From NCBI GenBank assembly GCA_001683735.1, contig LUGG01000013.1:434001-498000 (forward strand): a stretch of DNA of 64,000 bases, read 5' to 3'. The notes under the pieces are model-generated. The model worked only from the letters and a program-made list of their open reading frames with translations. It did not search any database and was not told where the DNA came from. Source of the DNA: Grifola frondosa. Taxonomy: Eukaryota; Basidiomycota; Agaricomycetes; Polyporales; Grifolaceae. Positions 46,989-60,371 of this stretch are shown one piece after another; position 1 is the first letter of the stretch; every line of letters starts with the position of its first letter. The position numbers and the translations under genes are program-made.

Positions 46989-49900
46989 TTAGCCTTTGTA
47001 CGGGACACCATGCATGTTATCTGCTAAAATATATATCACATGGCTAAGTTGATGTCCATCTGTGATCATGAGGTTGACTGGGGCATGTGGAATTATTCCT
47101 TCAAATTTGCATGTTCTTCCTGCAGTTGCCCTGTTGTGATACCAGATGGCACCATTGGCTGTAATTAAATGCGAGGTGAAATGATTTCCTCCAAAATATA
47201 TCAAACCCACCAATCTCCACTCATGGTAATGTTGGAGTACTTCAATTTGCAATGCATAGTCCACCACGATTTCATAATGGACACAAACCATGTGAGAGAC
47301 ATCTAGTATAATTACTGCAGGGGGTACATCGAGGTTAGTGCACACATCAACATGATGACCACACACACTGCAACATACAGGATATCCATTGGTCAACAGT
47401 GTTGATATCATGTCTGTAGTATGCAATGGGGCTATAATGGAACATATTGCAGACCACATGAATGGATATATACTCCAACAATACATACTTACAATATCAG
47501 TGTCGTGATGCATATATAGTTGGCAATCAGTGCAGTTCGAAGAGCTTGTCCCTAAATGTTGCATTGGGCATAGTAAATGGATAATCACATCTGTAGCGGA
47601 TGTCATGGATGCACCCACCCATGAAAACATCTCAGGATTGATGGCATGTAACACATCATGAGCATCATTTTGCCAACACTCTAATTGTGTAAGGTTCAGG
47701 TGTTTGGCGGACAAGGTAGCATTCAGTCACATTATCATCATGTTTGTTTCCTGCATAGTGAATGAATGATGCATTAATTCTGTCAACATTGAGTTCATTA
47801 AGATAGTTATGACTGAATCATACGCACAACTCCAATCGGTGCTATCCCAAATTAGTCCAACAGGGGGCAGTATTGATGTACATGATGATGTAGACCCAGA
47901 ACATGTGTTATGTTTCCTCCATATCATATGTACATTGGAACACCATTAATCATTTTCAGCTTTGTGCTTACTGCTTTTTTTGTCGGACCATTTGCACATT
48001 GAAATATCTACTGTTAATGACATATTTGTATATGAAGATGAGGGGGCAGACAAAGTGCTCAGAGAATCATGAGCCCAGCTAACAGCCATGTGAATGTCGG
48101 CAGAAATGTGGTGTTTACCATAAACATTTTGGTAACTCGATATTAATGCACCCCGATTATGACCCATGATAGCTTCTGGCAATTGTCCTGAAAATCACAT
48201 GAATGTGATGTCAGCTAATATCTCTAGTTCACGAAATTCTCTTCTCAGAGAGCCTGAAGTTTCACCCCTTATTTTTTCCTCATCAAATCCTTCTATTATA
48301 ATGGTGTTCTCAATACTTGAACTCCTTGAGAACACCGTATACAATTATTGATGGTTTCGGCACTGTTTTGGATGGATAATGTTCTCTGGTCAAGTTTGTC
48401 CCTGAGGTGCATAATCAGTCATAGCGAAATTGGGCAACACACATACCTGTTTGTGCGATATGGTCAAATGAGCATCGTTGGGCAGTACACATATAATTTT
48501 CTTCCTTGTGCAAATCAAAGGCAACATGTTGATTGGCAAATCTTCTAGTTGTATATCACAAGGTGGATTTGTTAGTCATATGAATAAGGTGTTTAACACG
48601 TTGTGACCAGAAGATGTAGTATGGTATTGCCATGCATGGATGACTGCTTCTGCACCATTGATAGCACACAGTTCTGTAGCTTCATTCATCTTCAGTAAAA
48701 TGGGCAATCCTTTACATAATGGAAAAATACCCTGATGAGGAGGGCTACCTCTGCTTTGCATAGAACCCTCTCACCATCACTGTCACCATTGCCCCCATTG
48801 CCCCTGCCTGAACGCTGCAGCAGCTACCTCTCCTCCCATCGTCACTCCACAGGTGCCCATTGCCCCTGCCCTGAATGTACCACCACACCTCCCATCCTGC
48901 CAGATGCATTCCAGAAGGTGCTTAGGAGGGAGGATAGGGAGATATTGTGGACCATAGCTGCCAAACTGGGTGCCTATTGGGTGTCACCATTCGAAGATCC
49001 TCAGAAGTGTGCATTGATGGACTTATGTGTGATCTTTGACAAGGTAATCATGCTGGCCTATAGGGTAGCATTTAACAAGGTTGACATTACTGAGGTGAGT
49101 TCCCCAGTGGACATCCTGTCACCAGATCCTATTTTTTTTTTTAGTTTTTTAACATTTTAGGGGAGGAACTCTCTCGTAGGGAATTGTCTACCCATTCATC
49201 ACCACAGGTATAAAGGTTCAGGTGGTGTTGAAGGTCTGCCGTATGAATGTTAAGAACCACATTGGGATTCTTGCTGGTATTACAACTATAGCTTCAGTTT
49301 GAATGTTGTATCCTGTACTTCTATTACAAAGACAATTGCTCATGTGTGATAAAGCTCCTTTCACACACAAGTGAGCTCATCCTCCAGCCACTCCACATCA
49401 CGTATGAGGCAATCCACCTCTAGATGCAGAGAGAATCGTGCTGTGGTATGTGACTCGCCAATCTTCTTTGACTCCACCTTGAGGTTATGGAGGACAGTCT
49501 GCATGGTGGTGAGGTCAGTTTCACTGTTTTCATGTTGAAAACATATGGATAGGTTCTCCCAGCCATTGGGCAAAGTTTGCACACCACAAATTGTTGATTG
49601 CATCTCGACTACTGTTTCGAGCTGTAATAATGGAGACATCCCAAAAATGCGGTTGCTGGATGCAAGATGAAGTTCATGTGGGGGTAATACTCAACTTTGG
49701 AGCAGATGACAATCTGCCAAGCTACAAGACTTATATCTCATGTTTGCTAACACTATACAAAATGCTTGATCTAAAGGAGATGTACCAGTTTGACGCATGT
49801 TCCTCTTAAGTATCACGATGTCTGTAAATAAGTGCCATATTGTCTGGCCAATTGGTGTTTGTTGTTCATGCATGGTTTGCGATGATGACTATGAATTCAC

Positions 49901-51035
49901 TCGATCGCTATACAATGTGCTCTGACCACGTCCTACTGGTGAAAGCTGGGCAAAATCTCCTGCAAAAATAATGCTTTTGCCACCAAATGCTTCTGAAGGA
50001 ATGCAGAATGCTTTTGTAAGCTGTGAACTGATTTGATACAAATCACAACATGATACCATAGATATTTCGTCAACAAATATTGTTTCCACTCGGGAAATTT
50101 GACCGCGGACCTTGGCCAATGCTGATATGCTAGTGGAATTTCCAATTGTAGATTGATGACCGAAACCCAGCATAGAGTGATATGTGGCACCATTAATGAG
50201 AGCTGCAGAACCACTAGTTGGTCCTAATATGGCGAACCTGTGCTCTTTCTGACAAGCAATGAGAAAGTACATCATGGAAGACAACACCTGGGATTTGCCG
50301 GTGCTGCCCATTCCACCTAAGTACATTCTGAACAACGGCATCAATGACACCTTATCATGAGAGAACCAGGGCATACAAATATGATGTAAATGTGCAAGCT
50401 CTAGCACATGCTTATGTTGTAATTGCCCTAACAGAAGCTCGATCAGAATTTGTCTGATCAACTGCACATTCACAGGATGTTCAATTTCATCATCAACAAT
50501 GATGCCAACGTAGTGGCATAAGTCATTATCATTCAAGGTGAACTCATCTACTGCACAGGCATAAATATGCAGCTCATGCCATAAGAAAGTATCAATGATC
50601 ATTGTGTAATCAAACGATAATCTCAATTGATTCTACATGTTTCACAACTAAATTAATATTGCTTCCAATGCAAACAACAACACCACTCACTTTCACAATA
50701 GCTTTATACAGCCAACTCGAGGCAACTGAAGCATGAAATTTCAGCAGCATGAGTAAGTCCGATGATTATCTGTCGTGAACACACAATCACCCTTCTGTAT
50801 TGAGTATGTTATTCATGTCACCACACACCTTCTTCAAGATTCTTGAAATGTTGCTTCTTGCAGTTGTTGTATCAATGTATGTGTGCAATATATGTTTATG
50901 CCCGAAAGCTAGTCTTTCGCAAAGGCAGAGAGAGAACAGAAGTGCCGACATCTCCACACTCCTAACTTGTGTAAACTCCAAGACATCAAATGTCACAGTC
51001 ACAATGTGAGCTACTAAATATGGGTGTGGATCCAA
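46989..51035 (-). pseudogene. Helitron/PIF1-type helicase fused to a USP-like cysteine-peptidase domain (transposon protein)
   Basis: Blocks in order on the minus strand: RSNISRILKKVCGDMNNILN (50.8 kb); SLMPLFRMYLGGMGSTGKSQ (Walker A, GSTGKS); FAILGPTSGSAALINGATYH; TIFVDEISMVSCCDLYQISS (Walker B, DE); IFAGDFAQLSPVGRGQ; GQTIWHLFTDIVILKRNMRQ; LCKGLPILLKMNEATELCAI and VCVLPNFAMTDYAPQGQT (C-terminal helicase motifs). A second domain follows: PVGLIWDSTDWSCAYDSV (Cys box, about 47812-47866), a CxxC pair in YPVCCSVCGHHVDVC followed by PPAVIILDVS, and LVGLIYFGGNHFTSHLITAN with GAIWYHN (His box). This order resembles the ubiquitin-specific protease fold. Stops and frame changes are frequent, so the copy is dead or strongly eroded. 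No Rep (HUH) nickase motif was seen upstream. Confidence 0.7.
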
Positions 51036-51599
51036 TTGTTGTCATATAATATGGGCATGTTTTCATTCTCTGAGAATCCATTCCCATTCGGGAATCAGAA
51101 CATATAACCTCTGATTCTCACGCAAGTATCATCTGTGTAAATGAACCGAATATCATGTGTAATACATGTCTGAGCATCCCATGCAGAGCAGATGTAGATA
51201 TGTATGTAGAGCATATGTAGGTACAGGATTCAAAAAGCTGTCTTACTTGTGAGATTCTGCCAGTATAACTTTACACAGCTAGATGCCACTTCAAGAGTTA
51301 GCAGAGTGACAATAAGCTGGACAAGGATTCAAGCACCCACCAAAAGTCGTAGCACTGTGATTCGGAGGAAGTAAGTCATCAGTGTGACAGACTTCGACTC
51401 TGGGCAGAGACACTTACTGATTATCTCCGATGTTTCTTCGATGTATGGAGGTCTTCCGGCATGGCACTGTCACCAGGATTCTCTTTCCCTCTGGCAGCTT
51501 CATGCACTCCCTCCCCCACTATGACCCTGTCTTGCTTTTGACATTGGCGTTTCTCCTCCTTCTTTTGCTATCGTGCCTCCTCCTTTTTGTGTTGCTTGT

Positions 51600-54500
51600 C
51601 TTCATAGTCAGTTCACAAGTTGGATGCCATTTCATCATGTTTCTGATGTCGATGCAGGAGGTATGGCATTGGAGTGGTCAATGAATGAGGTAGAACTTCT
51701 CGAAGTAAGTGGGCATTGTGTAGAGCATGTGTATTGATGATGTATCTCTTGATATGCTTGTGTTCAATGCACTGTGTGTGGAGGCCAGTATTCTCCCATT
51801 CCTGCAATATAGAACATGAATCTGAGACTATATATTTGGCATGATGACAGTTGTGTTATACGTTCACTATAAAATTGATCTTTTGCAGCACTTCAGTGAG
51901 TATCATGAATCTGAGAATAACATTGGACTCACCTTTGAATCAACAGTGACCAGGTTGTGCTCCCCTTCACACAAGCCTAGCACAGGCATCTTGTAGATTG
52001 GTGATGTTTCGAACTAATGTAGTATTAATCCAGTATTACTAGCACTGTGTCATGTGCCAACTTTGGAATGAGGATTTGCATAATACACCTGATCATACTG
52101 GTGGTCTAGCGCTGATGTAATTAGTGGTCCAAATTTAATATGTAACATGGAATGGACCTTACAGTGAGCGGCAATAAAGCGAAAACCCAGGAGCCAATTT
52201 TGCATACATCGCCAGGCCTTGCAATCACTTTCTCACCAGGTAACCAAATTGATTGGCTGTCATGTTCGGGGCAATTCACAGTCTTCACTGCTTGCATCTG
52301 ACTCCATTTGAGCTCTTCTCGGCAATGCTTTGGTACTAGAGTAGCAGTGCCTTGCAGTACAGACAGTGATCTAGTTAGTTTGAATAACATCATATAAGAT
52401 AAACATTCAGTGCACCTGGTTCAGCAGGCTTGTTAATGGACCAGCTGAGGTGATTTTGAAGAATCTTATGGTATTCTAGCATGCTGCGAACATGTACAGA
52501 TGCCTGGACCCACTCACCATCAAACTGCGGCCACATTCCTCCAGTTACATGCTGCTTCAGTACCTCTTGATCAGCGAGTTGAATGGCAATATCGTGGCTT
52601 GAAGAACACCCATTCATCAAGATGGTGCAGAAACGGAAAATTGCATTATAACATTCAAAGACCTTCATTGATTGCCCGATAATTGGTCCAAACTGAGAGA
52701 TATCTTCATGAACATGAGAGAGAATATGGAGCTTGATTTTTGACCAGATTTTCAATGGATCTATAAGTGCAAATATGTCTAAGACATTATCTATTGCAAT
52801 CTTGACATTAGCCAGTGAGTACACCATGAACATGTATTGAAATGCATCTTGGCTACTCACAAGGTATTCTGCCATGTTTTTTATTTCTGAAAATCACAGC
52901 AAGGCACAAAGCATATCAACCGCTTGCCACAGAGTGAAATGAATGTCATCGAGCAGTCCATAGAAATGAAACAGACTTGATTGCAAGACTTGCTTAAACT
53001 GTCAGCTGACAAGTGAATTCCTATACTGCTGAAGATAATTTGAGCAAATGGGTGCAATTGAAAGACCGTCAACAGAGCTAGACTGAAGCTTGATGAAGAA
53101 TTGATCCAATTGTTGCTTGAATAAAGACAAATGTACCATGTGCCAAGTGTACTTGATGATACCGAGTAGAACTGTGTGAAGAAGCTTAACGGGGTATCAT
53201 GGTTGATATCAAAACCTAAATCAAATTAAATCAAATTAAACACAACACAAAGATTCATATTCAATACTACCTTCAATCTGCAAAAAAGGATTGTAAAGAT
53301 TGCAGTCATGCTCCCTAACAAAGGTTTCCAGTGCTTTAGTGATATCTTCATCTGAGCAGCTCGGATGAAGGCATTTTAGCTGTTGAAAATGTGACAAAAT
53401 ATCATTGATCCAATGTTGTGTATATGGATCTTTGACACCAGTATCTGTTTGACACTTTGTAACTTGAGTGGCATTACCTTTGCAGGCTAATAATACCTGT
53501 GCTTTCACTTCAGAAAGTGTTTCTGCAGAGTATCGGGGCTGTTGAGGCTTCATCATTTCAGAAAATTAGTGGGATTTATATTTCACAATTTGACAATGAA
53601 TTGTAGGACTTACACTGAATAAGCTATTATAGCCATCATTGGACACCTTGAACGACTCAGGACCACTGCAATGACATTTTCTGCAGTCATGCAGTCCATT
53701 ATCACCAATGTGGCCACACTTCTTGCTATGCATTGGATTATCCGCATCTGCATCAATTGGAAAGATATGAACATGACAGAATTGATGTGTGATTGGGTCT
53801 TGCACCCGAATTAAGTTAGTGTGTGTTCATCTGTTAATCAGATAGAGTAAGTCAATTTTAGTATTAGATGGGAACAACTCACTCAATTATTTTTTTAATT
53901 ACACCAAATTGCTCAGGAACAGAGGCATATGGGGAAGTTGAACCAAAATGCACATAAATGTCCTGCTGCAAGAGTCAGCAAGGTAAGTTTGCATGAGTAA
54001 CATATATATTTCAATGTTTGGTCCAGGATTTTGATCAATTTCCTAATATGTTTCACCCCATATAGTGATCGAGCTAGAATACAATAGTTCACCTTCTGCA
54101 AGCTCTCATAATTTATTTGGCATTGCAGTCAGATGAACTTGGCTTTGTTCTGGATACAAGGTTAGACAAGCATATTATCAATAAACTTTTGAACTCACCA
54201 TTACATCGAGGAACATGCCCATTTTTGCATAGATCCAAATAATTTGTAACAAATGCTGTCGCTGCAATTTCAGTCATATGCTGATCAAGAATAGTATGAC
54301 ATATTAGACCATCAGCATTCTGGTGCCCGACAATGAGATAAGCATCTGCCCATAAATTGCCATCATCACGCTGCTTTCAATGCTTTAGAATTACAATCTG
54401 ACCATCACAGAGATGTGCAAATTCGTCAATATGAAAGAAATTACCCGATGGATCAATATAGTGTGGACAAAGCTGATGCAAAGGGAGCTCCTTATTGAGC

Positions 54501-55130
54501 TTCTCACCATGCCACACTTCAGATGTCGTATCAGATATGTGTGGATAGTGGACCAGAAATGGTGCAGTGAGTGGGTTTGCATAATTCTATAACTCGAAAT
54601 TATTAATAAAGAGCAGTACCAATATGATGCAATATATGTACTCACCTTTGCTATCAGAGCTTCAATATCATTGACATAAAAAACATTCTGCAGCGGTGAT
54701 TCAAACTGAGTCATCTTGATATCCATAGCAGACCATAACTTGTCTTGACATTTTCGGAGAGCAGAAAATGATGGAACATCTTTCGCTCTAGCCTTGCATA
54801 ATACTCACAAGATTATACACATTAGCCCATCTGAGAGACATAACCTTGGCAAGTTATTAATAATATCAAGGAGAACATACTAAAAATATATTCTTATTAG
54901 TTTCTGACTGTCAAGGACTTTGAAGTGAGATATTTAACTTACTGTTTTATTTGGATTTGGAAACCACTAGTTTGTAGAACCTTGGCATTGAGCATTTTCT
55001 TGAAAGCCAAACTCATGTGCATGGAGTCCATCATCATCAGGATCATCACCAAGGTCTAGTACAATTATATTAGATTGCACAATGTCAAATTGAGAGTTCA
55101 GACTTTTCACTCACCGTAGTCACACATGAT
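51600..55130 (-). pseudogene. Large agaric transposon-associated ORF (family without a name known to me)
   Basis: Minus-strand blocks: LGDDPDDDGLHAHEFGFQEN (start region near 55.05 kb); SDTTSEVWHGEKLNKELPLH; LICHTILDQHMTEIAATAFV; DADNPMHSKKCGHIGDNGLH, with DCRKC; NPFLQIEG then (after a slip at 53191) VKLLHTVLLGIIKYTWHM; KIKLHILSHVHEDISQFGPI with IGQSMKVFECYNAIFRFC; and near 51.7 kb HKHIKRYIINTHALHNAHLL, REVLPHSLTTPMPY. These recur in a large protein family spread through Agaricomycetes in many near-identical copies, so I treat it as transposon-encoded; it is not the Plavaka or KDZ type. Multiple stops indicate an inactive copy. It lies directly upstream of the helicase gene on the same strand. 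Confidence 0.55.
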
Positions 55131-55399
55131 GTTTGTCAATACACTATTAACCAACTCTTCATCTTGATGCTCCTTATTGATCACAGCACACATCCAATCC
55201 CCAGAGATTCAGCCATTCGTATGGCCATACCAAGATGAAAGTGTCATATTCTTGTTGGATGTGATCACGCTCTCTGTCCGATGCCTCATCGCCCAATTGA
55301 AAGAATCATGTCCTCATCATAAATTTGATTCAAGAATGTTCTCACATCAGAGGCCATTGGACGATTTCTCCAATTGGTCAACTTGAAGTTGGCACCCAT

Positions 55400-57300
55400 G
55401 TGGATGCATCTGTCCAGTTCCTCAAGTGCGAGCCAGAATTATTGTTCACCTCTTGTTCCTCTCATTGTCTTGCTTCCACTCCAAGCCAAACACTGTCTTC
55501 ATGAGTCCAGCTTTTCAAATGACCTTTAAGCACACTCTGGCCCAATGTTTTGTCACCAATATAAGGTTGGCAGATCTTGCATCGGAATTTGCCTTCATCA
55601 ACTACTTCAAAGCCTTCAAGTTATTCTTAGATCAGCATCAACCTTGTGTCTGAATCAAGGCATAGATAACATTACATTCATCAAGCTGTTTTTGCAGAGC
55701 CATCAGAGTTAATGCAAAGGTGTGTGAAATGCTTTGTGACAATGTCAGGCTGATGCGAGCCACCCGAGACCTGTATGCCACAAATAAAAGCCAGGTCAAT
55801 GTCTCCTGCCACACAATCATTCTTTCTTCACTCTATCACTATCTTCAGGCAAACATCACCTCCTTCATCATCATGGGTATTGACCGCACTGCCCTCAGCA
55901 CAGCAATGAAACAACCTCCCATAACTCTAAAGACTTCTGCTCCTCAACCTCCTTCTGATACACTCAGCTTTCAGTCTTCATCATTCTCCATATCTTCACT
56001 CGAACAATCACCCTTTCTTAGTGAACAACGCAAGTGCTGTGTGGATGAACTCGAAGATCATGATGATGACACCAAGTTGGAGCATGAAGGATGTGAAAAT
56101 CAGGTGCGTTATGAATGTACACACACCTCCTGAGCCACACCATATTCTTTTTCTTCTCCATCCCCCAACATTTTTTGTGCCACCAATATCTCTGCATTCA
56201 CGGAGAGGGAGTGCAAGCATGTGAGGCTTGATACCTCAGAAATGGCTGATGCCCAAGACTTTAGCAAGGTAAGTCCTCAAGAGTCTGGTGTTGACAGGCT
56301 GATAAATTTCAAGCACTTGTAATAGCTTGCCATTGAGCAGAAAATCACAAAGCTATACATCAAGCTTCTGGCCATGCAGAAGAAGCTGGCCAAGCTCAAG
56401 AATGACAAGAATATATGGGAAGGACCATCCAAAGTGCTGAAGGTATGTTCTTTGAATTCTCGGAGCTGGTTATAATTTTACTCACAATATTTTAGGGTAA
56501 CATTGCAAAATATGTGCACACTGTTCTCCTCTCACCCGACTTACATGGCTACCATGAGAAGGTGTCGATTAACCATGTCCTCATATGTATCCTTTTCTAC
56601 CATGCCACCCCATGTGCCATCTTAACATGTATCTCACAGACTGTTATCAAATGATGCCGATTTGATCTGCCTCGTGACTTGAGAAGAATAGGTCTCACTG
56701 GGCACTTGTGGAGATGGCTGTCAGCAGTGCGCTGACTGCCAAACATCAATTTTTCAAAGATGAGGTATGTCTGTGATTGACTTTAAATCAGTAGTGTGTT
56801 TGCTTCATATGTGTCTATAGGTTAAGCAGAGCCAGAAGGCCAACTGGGACATATACACTCTAACAGAGTGGATCATAGGTGACAGCAAAGTGAATATGAG
56901 CCTCAAGCTCATGGCATGAGTGGCGATGATGGTAAGTCTTGCAGAAACATTACGAGGCCATTGATTTAACCATTCTTCTAGCATTCACTCTACTTCGAAG
57001 ACAAGAAGACTGAAGGGGATTCTGGGTGGAGATGGACAAACTCCTTACTCATATTCATGCTGAGGCAAATGGTGACAAGTTGGTAGCATCTCAGTGCATA
57101 CCATTTCTATTTATCTGACCTACCACTGATGATACTGATTGCTACTAGTGCCATGAAGTGGTTCATTGATGAAGACTTGAGGAAGTACAGGCACACAGAG
57201 GACAAGGAATCAGCTGAGCGAGAACTCAACAAAGAGGTTCCAGAATGATTTGAGGAGGTGAACAAGATTGTTGCTGGTGATGGCAAGTGTACATAATAAT
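55400..57300 (+). pseudogene. Decayed plus-strand coding remnants of transposon-island type
   Basis: Coding-like stretches with splice-like junctions: TFKHTLAQCFVTNIRLADLA (55.5 kb); a 137-codon frame at 55720-56133 rich in Ser; LAIEQKITKLYIKLLAMQKK with LAKLKNDKNIWEGPSKVLK (56.3-56.44 kb, between AG and GT signals); then QKANWDIYTLTEWIIGDSKV and AMKWFIDEDLRKYRHTEDKE, ending near 57290. The acidic/aromatic pattern resembles small accessory ORFs near agaric transposons, but I cannot name it. Premature stops are present. Confidence 0.35.
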
Positions 57301-58204
57301 ATTCAGTTGAATGTGAGTATGTTTGTCACTGTATGTGCTATTAATGATACAAGGAGTGGTTTGTTATGTATTTATGATTCACTGAACACCCCTGAAATGC
57401 GGTGTTGAAGAGATCATCTCAAAAATGTAAGAGTGTCAAAAACACAGGCATGGATTTAAGTCTCTCAGATATATGCGCATAACGGGTACATGTCGAAACA
57501 CATGGCAAAGACTGATGTTTGCACATGGGTTTACAAGAAGAATTTTCATGTGTGGCTCACAAGGACTCACCACGAGAAAATCATCTATGGTGTAAACACC
57601 CTGTAAGCATTTTTCAGGGAACATGTTTCTGACATGCAAAGCTGCAGTCATACATACAGGACACTTGGGTGCTACTTCGCCGGCTCATATGTGGTGAGCA
57701 TGTGCACCAAAGTCAGAGGTGATAATACAACCATTCCAGCACTGGGTGTAACGTGTGACACTTTGTACCACTCCGGCAGCACGAGGCGAGGGCCACAGGC
57801 ATGTGACATGCCCAACTTCGGTGTCGCAGGCACGTAATTTGGGAGAAATCAGTGAGGTTCGCCCATGTGACAAGATCCGCATCTGCCGGCAGCAATAGAT
57901 GTGACATGTGATGTGTACCAAATCGACAGCCAGCAGGGCCTGTGTTACGCATGACACCTGGAGTGGTCATATTATTACAGTATCTGGGGACAAGGGGAAA
58001 CCCAATATTTCTGATAGAATGCACAAGTATACTGATACATGTTATAACCAATTTCCACAGTGCTGTGTTACAAGCACAAGATTATAGCACATGTTCGGGC
58101 ATGCTACAGGCATGAGAACTAGCCAAGTATATATAACCCCATATACCGAGTCACCCATGTCCTTGCCTCTTCAAGTTAGTCTGCGTCTTTCCTTTGCCTC
58201 TCCC
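57300..58204. other. Right part of the AT-rich island, no gene
   Basis: Short ORFs on both strands, none with family resemblance. Base composition begins to rise in GC near 57.7 kb. Confidence 0.35.
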
Positions 58205-60371
58205 TCAAGTAGCTGACCTTCCTCTCAACAGAACTATGGAAGTTCCACCTTTTGACAGTGCAATCTCTGTATCTCGTGACCGCTTTGATCGTCTCACTGT
58301 ACCTGAAGTCCCCTCAATCATATCATCTCTGTGATAAACATTTTCGAACTTGCGCCCGTGGTCGGTGGGCATTTCTGGAGCTCGACGCTTGTTTGTGCTT
58401 TTGCTAGGCACCCTCACCTCGTAGGGGCCATTCCAACCACAGGATTCGTGAGGGAGTACATGGTTGAACCTGTCATCATCTTCCAATGTTTCTGAGCACA
58501 GAAACTCAGTCCAGAAAACATTTAGGTATTTGAGATCGTCCCAGGACTTGCATGGCTATCTTCCGAATGTCCAATGGGATGGTGATAATCTATTGCAGTG
58601 TTGAGCCACCTGTGTAATGACACATTCATGAATGTGATGATTTCCGTGTATCTCCTTGAACTCATATTGAGACGTTTTCTGCTGCCGCCAGATGTGCCAT
58701 ATCTGAAATCATCACACTGCTCAAATACTGTACGGATTGTCCTTTCCAGATCCTCTGGGCACAGGTTGTGTGGCAACCAATGGAGGCTGCTGTATAGTAC
58801 AACATAGAGGAGTGATTCCATGTCATTCTGGAGCATAGGTTGTGTGCACCGAGATGTCAAGACACGATAAGACATGAATTGCCATGTAGCCTACATCAGG
58901 TGCAATCACGAAACATATCCTATACCATCAAGAACAGAGGGACTGACTGTACATCAATAATCGTGAGCTATGCCCTTGGAATGTGGCTGACAGGATAATT
59001 CCCAGTTAACCAAGTATCCTCTTCGGACACTGCTCGACTCCCTGTGAAGAATTATATTTTCAATACTCACATCACGATGAACATGCTTGTCTTTTGCGTA
59101 TGCATCCAATAGCGCTATTGCAAAAGTATAAGCACGTAAGGCACGAATCAAACTGCCAGGGAACAACTCACCTTGAAATATGTCATAGGTAGCGCTGAGG
59201 AGTTCATTTGTCCCCGAAAAGTGCTGCAGTCCATATCCGACTGTCCCTTCTATCAAGCAATGATGTACATGCTTCACCACTTGATGACCTGAGCCACAGA
59301 CCCATTCATTATTTGAATACTCGTGAGTTCGAGTGCATTGCATCGCTACCGCATAAAAGATATAGATTATGATCCATCATAACAAAAGCAGTCAACTCAC
59401 TAATAGGTTCACTTGACTCTGATATGTTGATGTGAGGGACATCTCCATGATACAGGACTTCAGGAACAAACTGAACACTCAGCTCATTGAGTCCTTTCAA
59501 GATTTCACCTTCCAGAGTTATTCGTTCAACATCATGTCTCCATGTGTCTTTTAAGAATACAACTCGATGAGTAGTGACGTCTAATGCCCAGTAGCTCCAT
59601 GTGCCACGACTGGCAACTGACAGAGGAGAGGTAACCGGCCGAGAGATGAGAACACGATGAGGCTTGTCAACACCATCTGAGTTTTGTGTCACCATGGATA
59701 TCATGGTGACAACATTTGGCATGCAGTGTTCCATCAATGCATCCTCCAGAGCAGCCTGCCTATTTACCACCCTCCACCTCTCCGACATTTTGTTGTAGTC
59801 TGGAATACCCTTTTCGAGAAGTGACCCGAGTTGTTCTTCCACTTTTCTTGAGATAGCTTCTTTGAATATGACCTGTTCTGTTTGAGTTGCCATTTGCACT
59901 GTCAAATCATATCCTCTCTGCTGATCCGAAGCCTGAGAGAACCGCCACAGGAACTTGCAGAGGAATTTAGGATGCGCACAAATATAACAATTCAGTAATG
60001 ATCGTGCCTGCACGGTCCCAGAGTATAAGGCGGGTGAGAGACCCAGTGAGAGAGACTGAAAAACAGAAGCAACAGTGCTGTCTAGCGCAGATTTTTGTAG
60101 TGTATGCAACATTCTGCCCAAAAGCCTCCACTGAGTGATCAAAGTTCTTCCGATTGGACTTAGCCGGGAGAACAAACATCCAGGATTGACGTTCGGTGAC
60201 AGTTGAGTCCGGCGGTGGATCTGAGAAAAAGTCAAGCTCTGGTTTTGGCTTCACTTTGAAGAATAGCGCTGCATAGCCCATATTTGTGTCCGCTTTGATA
60301 GTACCAGGAGCTCGAACAGTATCAACATATTCTTGCGCTGTCGTGTATTTCCAGCGATCGGTATTAAACAA
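58205..60371 (-). CDS. FunK1 fungal-type protein kinase with altered metal-binding motif
   Basis: Near-complete FunK1 organisation: MFNTDRWKYTTAQEYVDTVR, MGYAALFFKVKPKPELDFFS, YTTKICARQHCCFCFSVSLT, RLILWDRAGTIITE, (shift) FLCKFLWRFSQASDQQRGYD, ISRPVTSPLSVASRGTWSYW and FLKDTWRHDVERITLEGE. The kinase core follows: KHVHRDVSIENIILHRESSS (HRD, N) and GYLVNWELSC. The FunK1 D-F/W-D/E motif reads NWE, so the metal-binding Asp is Asn and the copy may be catalytically weak or dead. The C-terminal NDMESLLYVVLYSSLHWLPH matches the other copies. A short Arg/Lys-rich tail is readable to 58205. Several frame changes occur between the pieces. The 5' end before 60371 is missing or not recognised. Confidence 0.7.
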
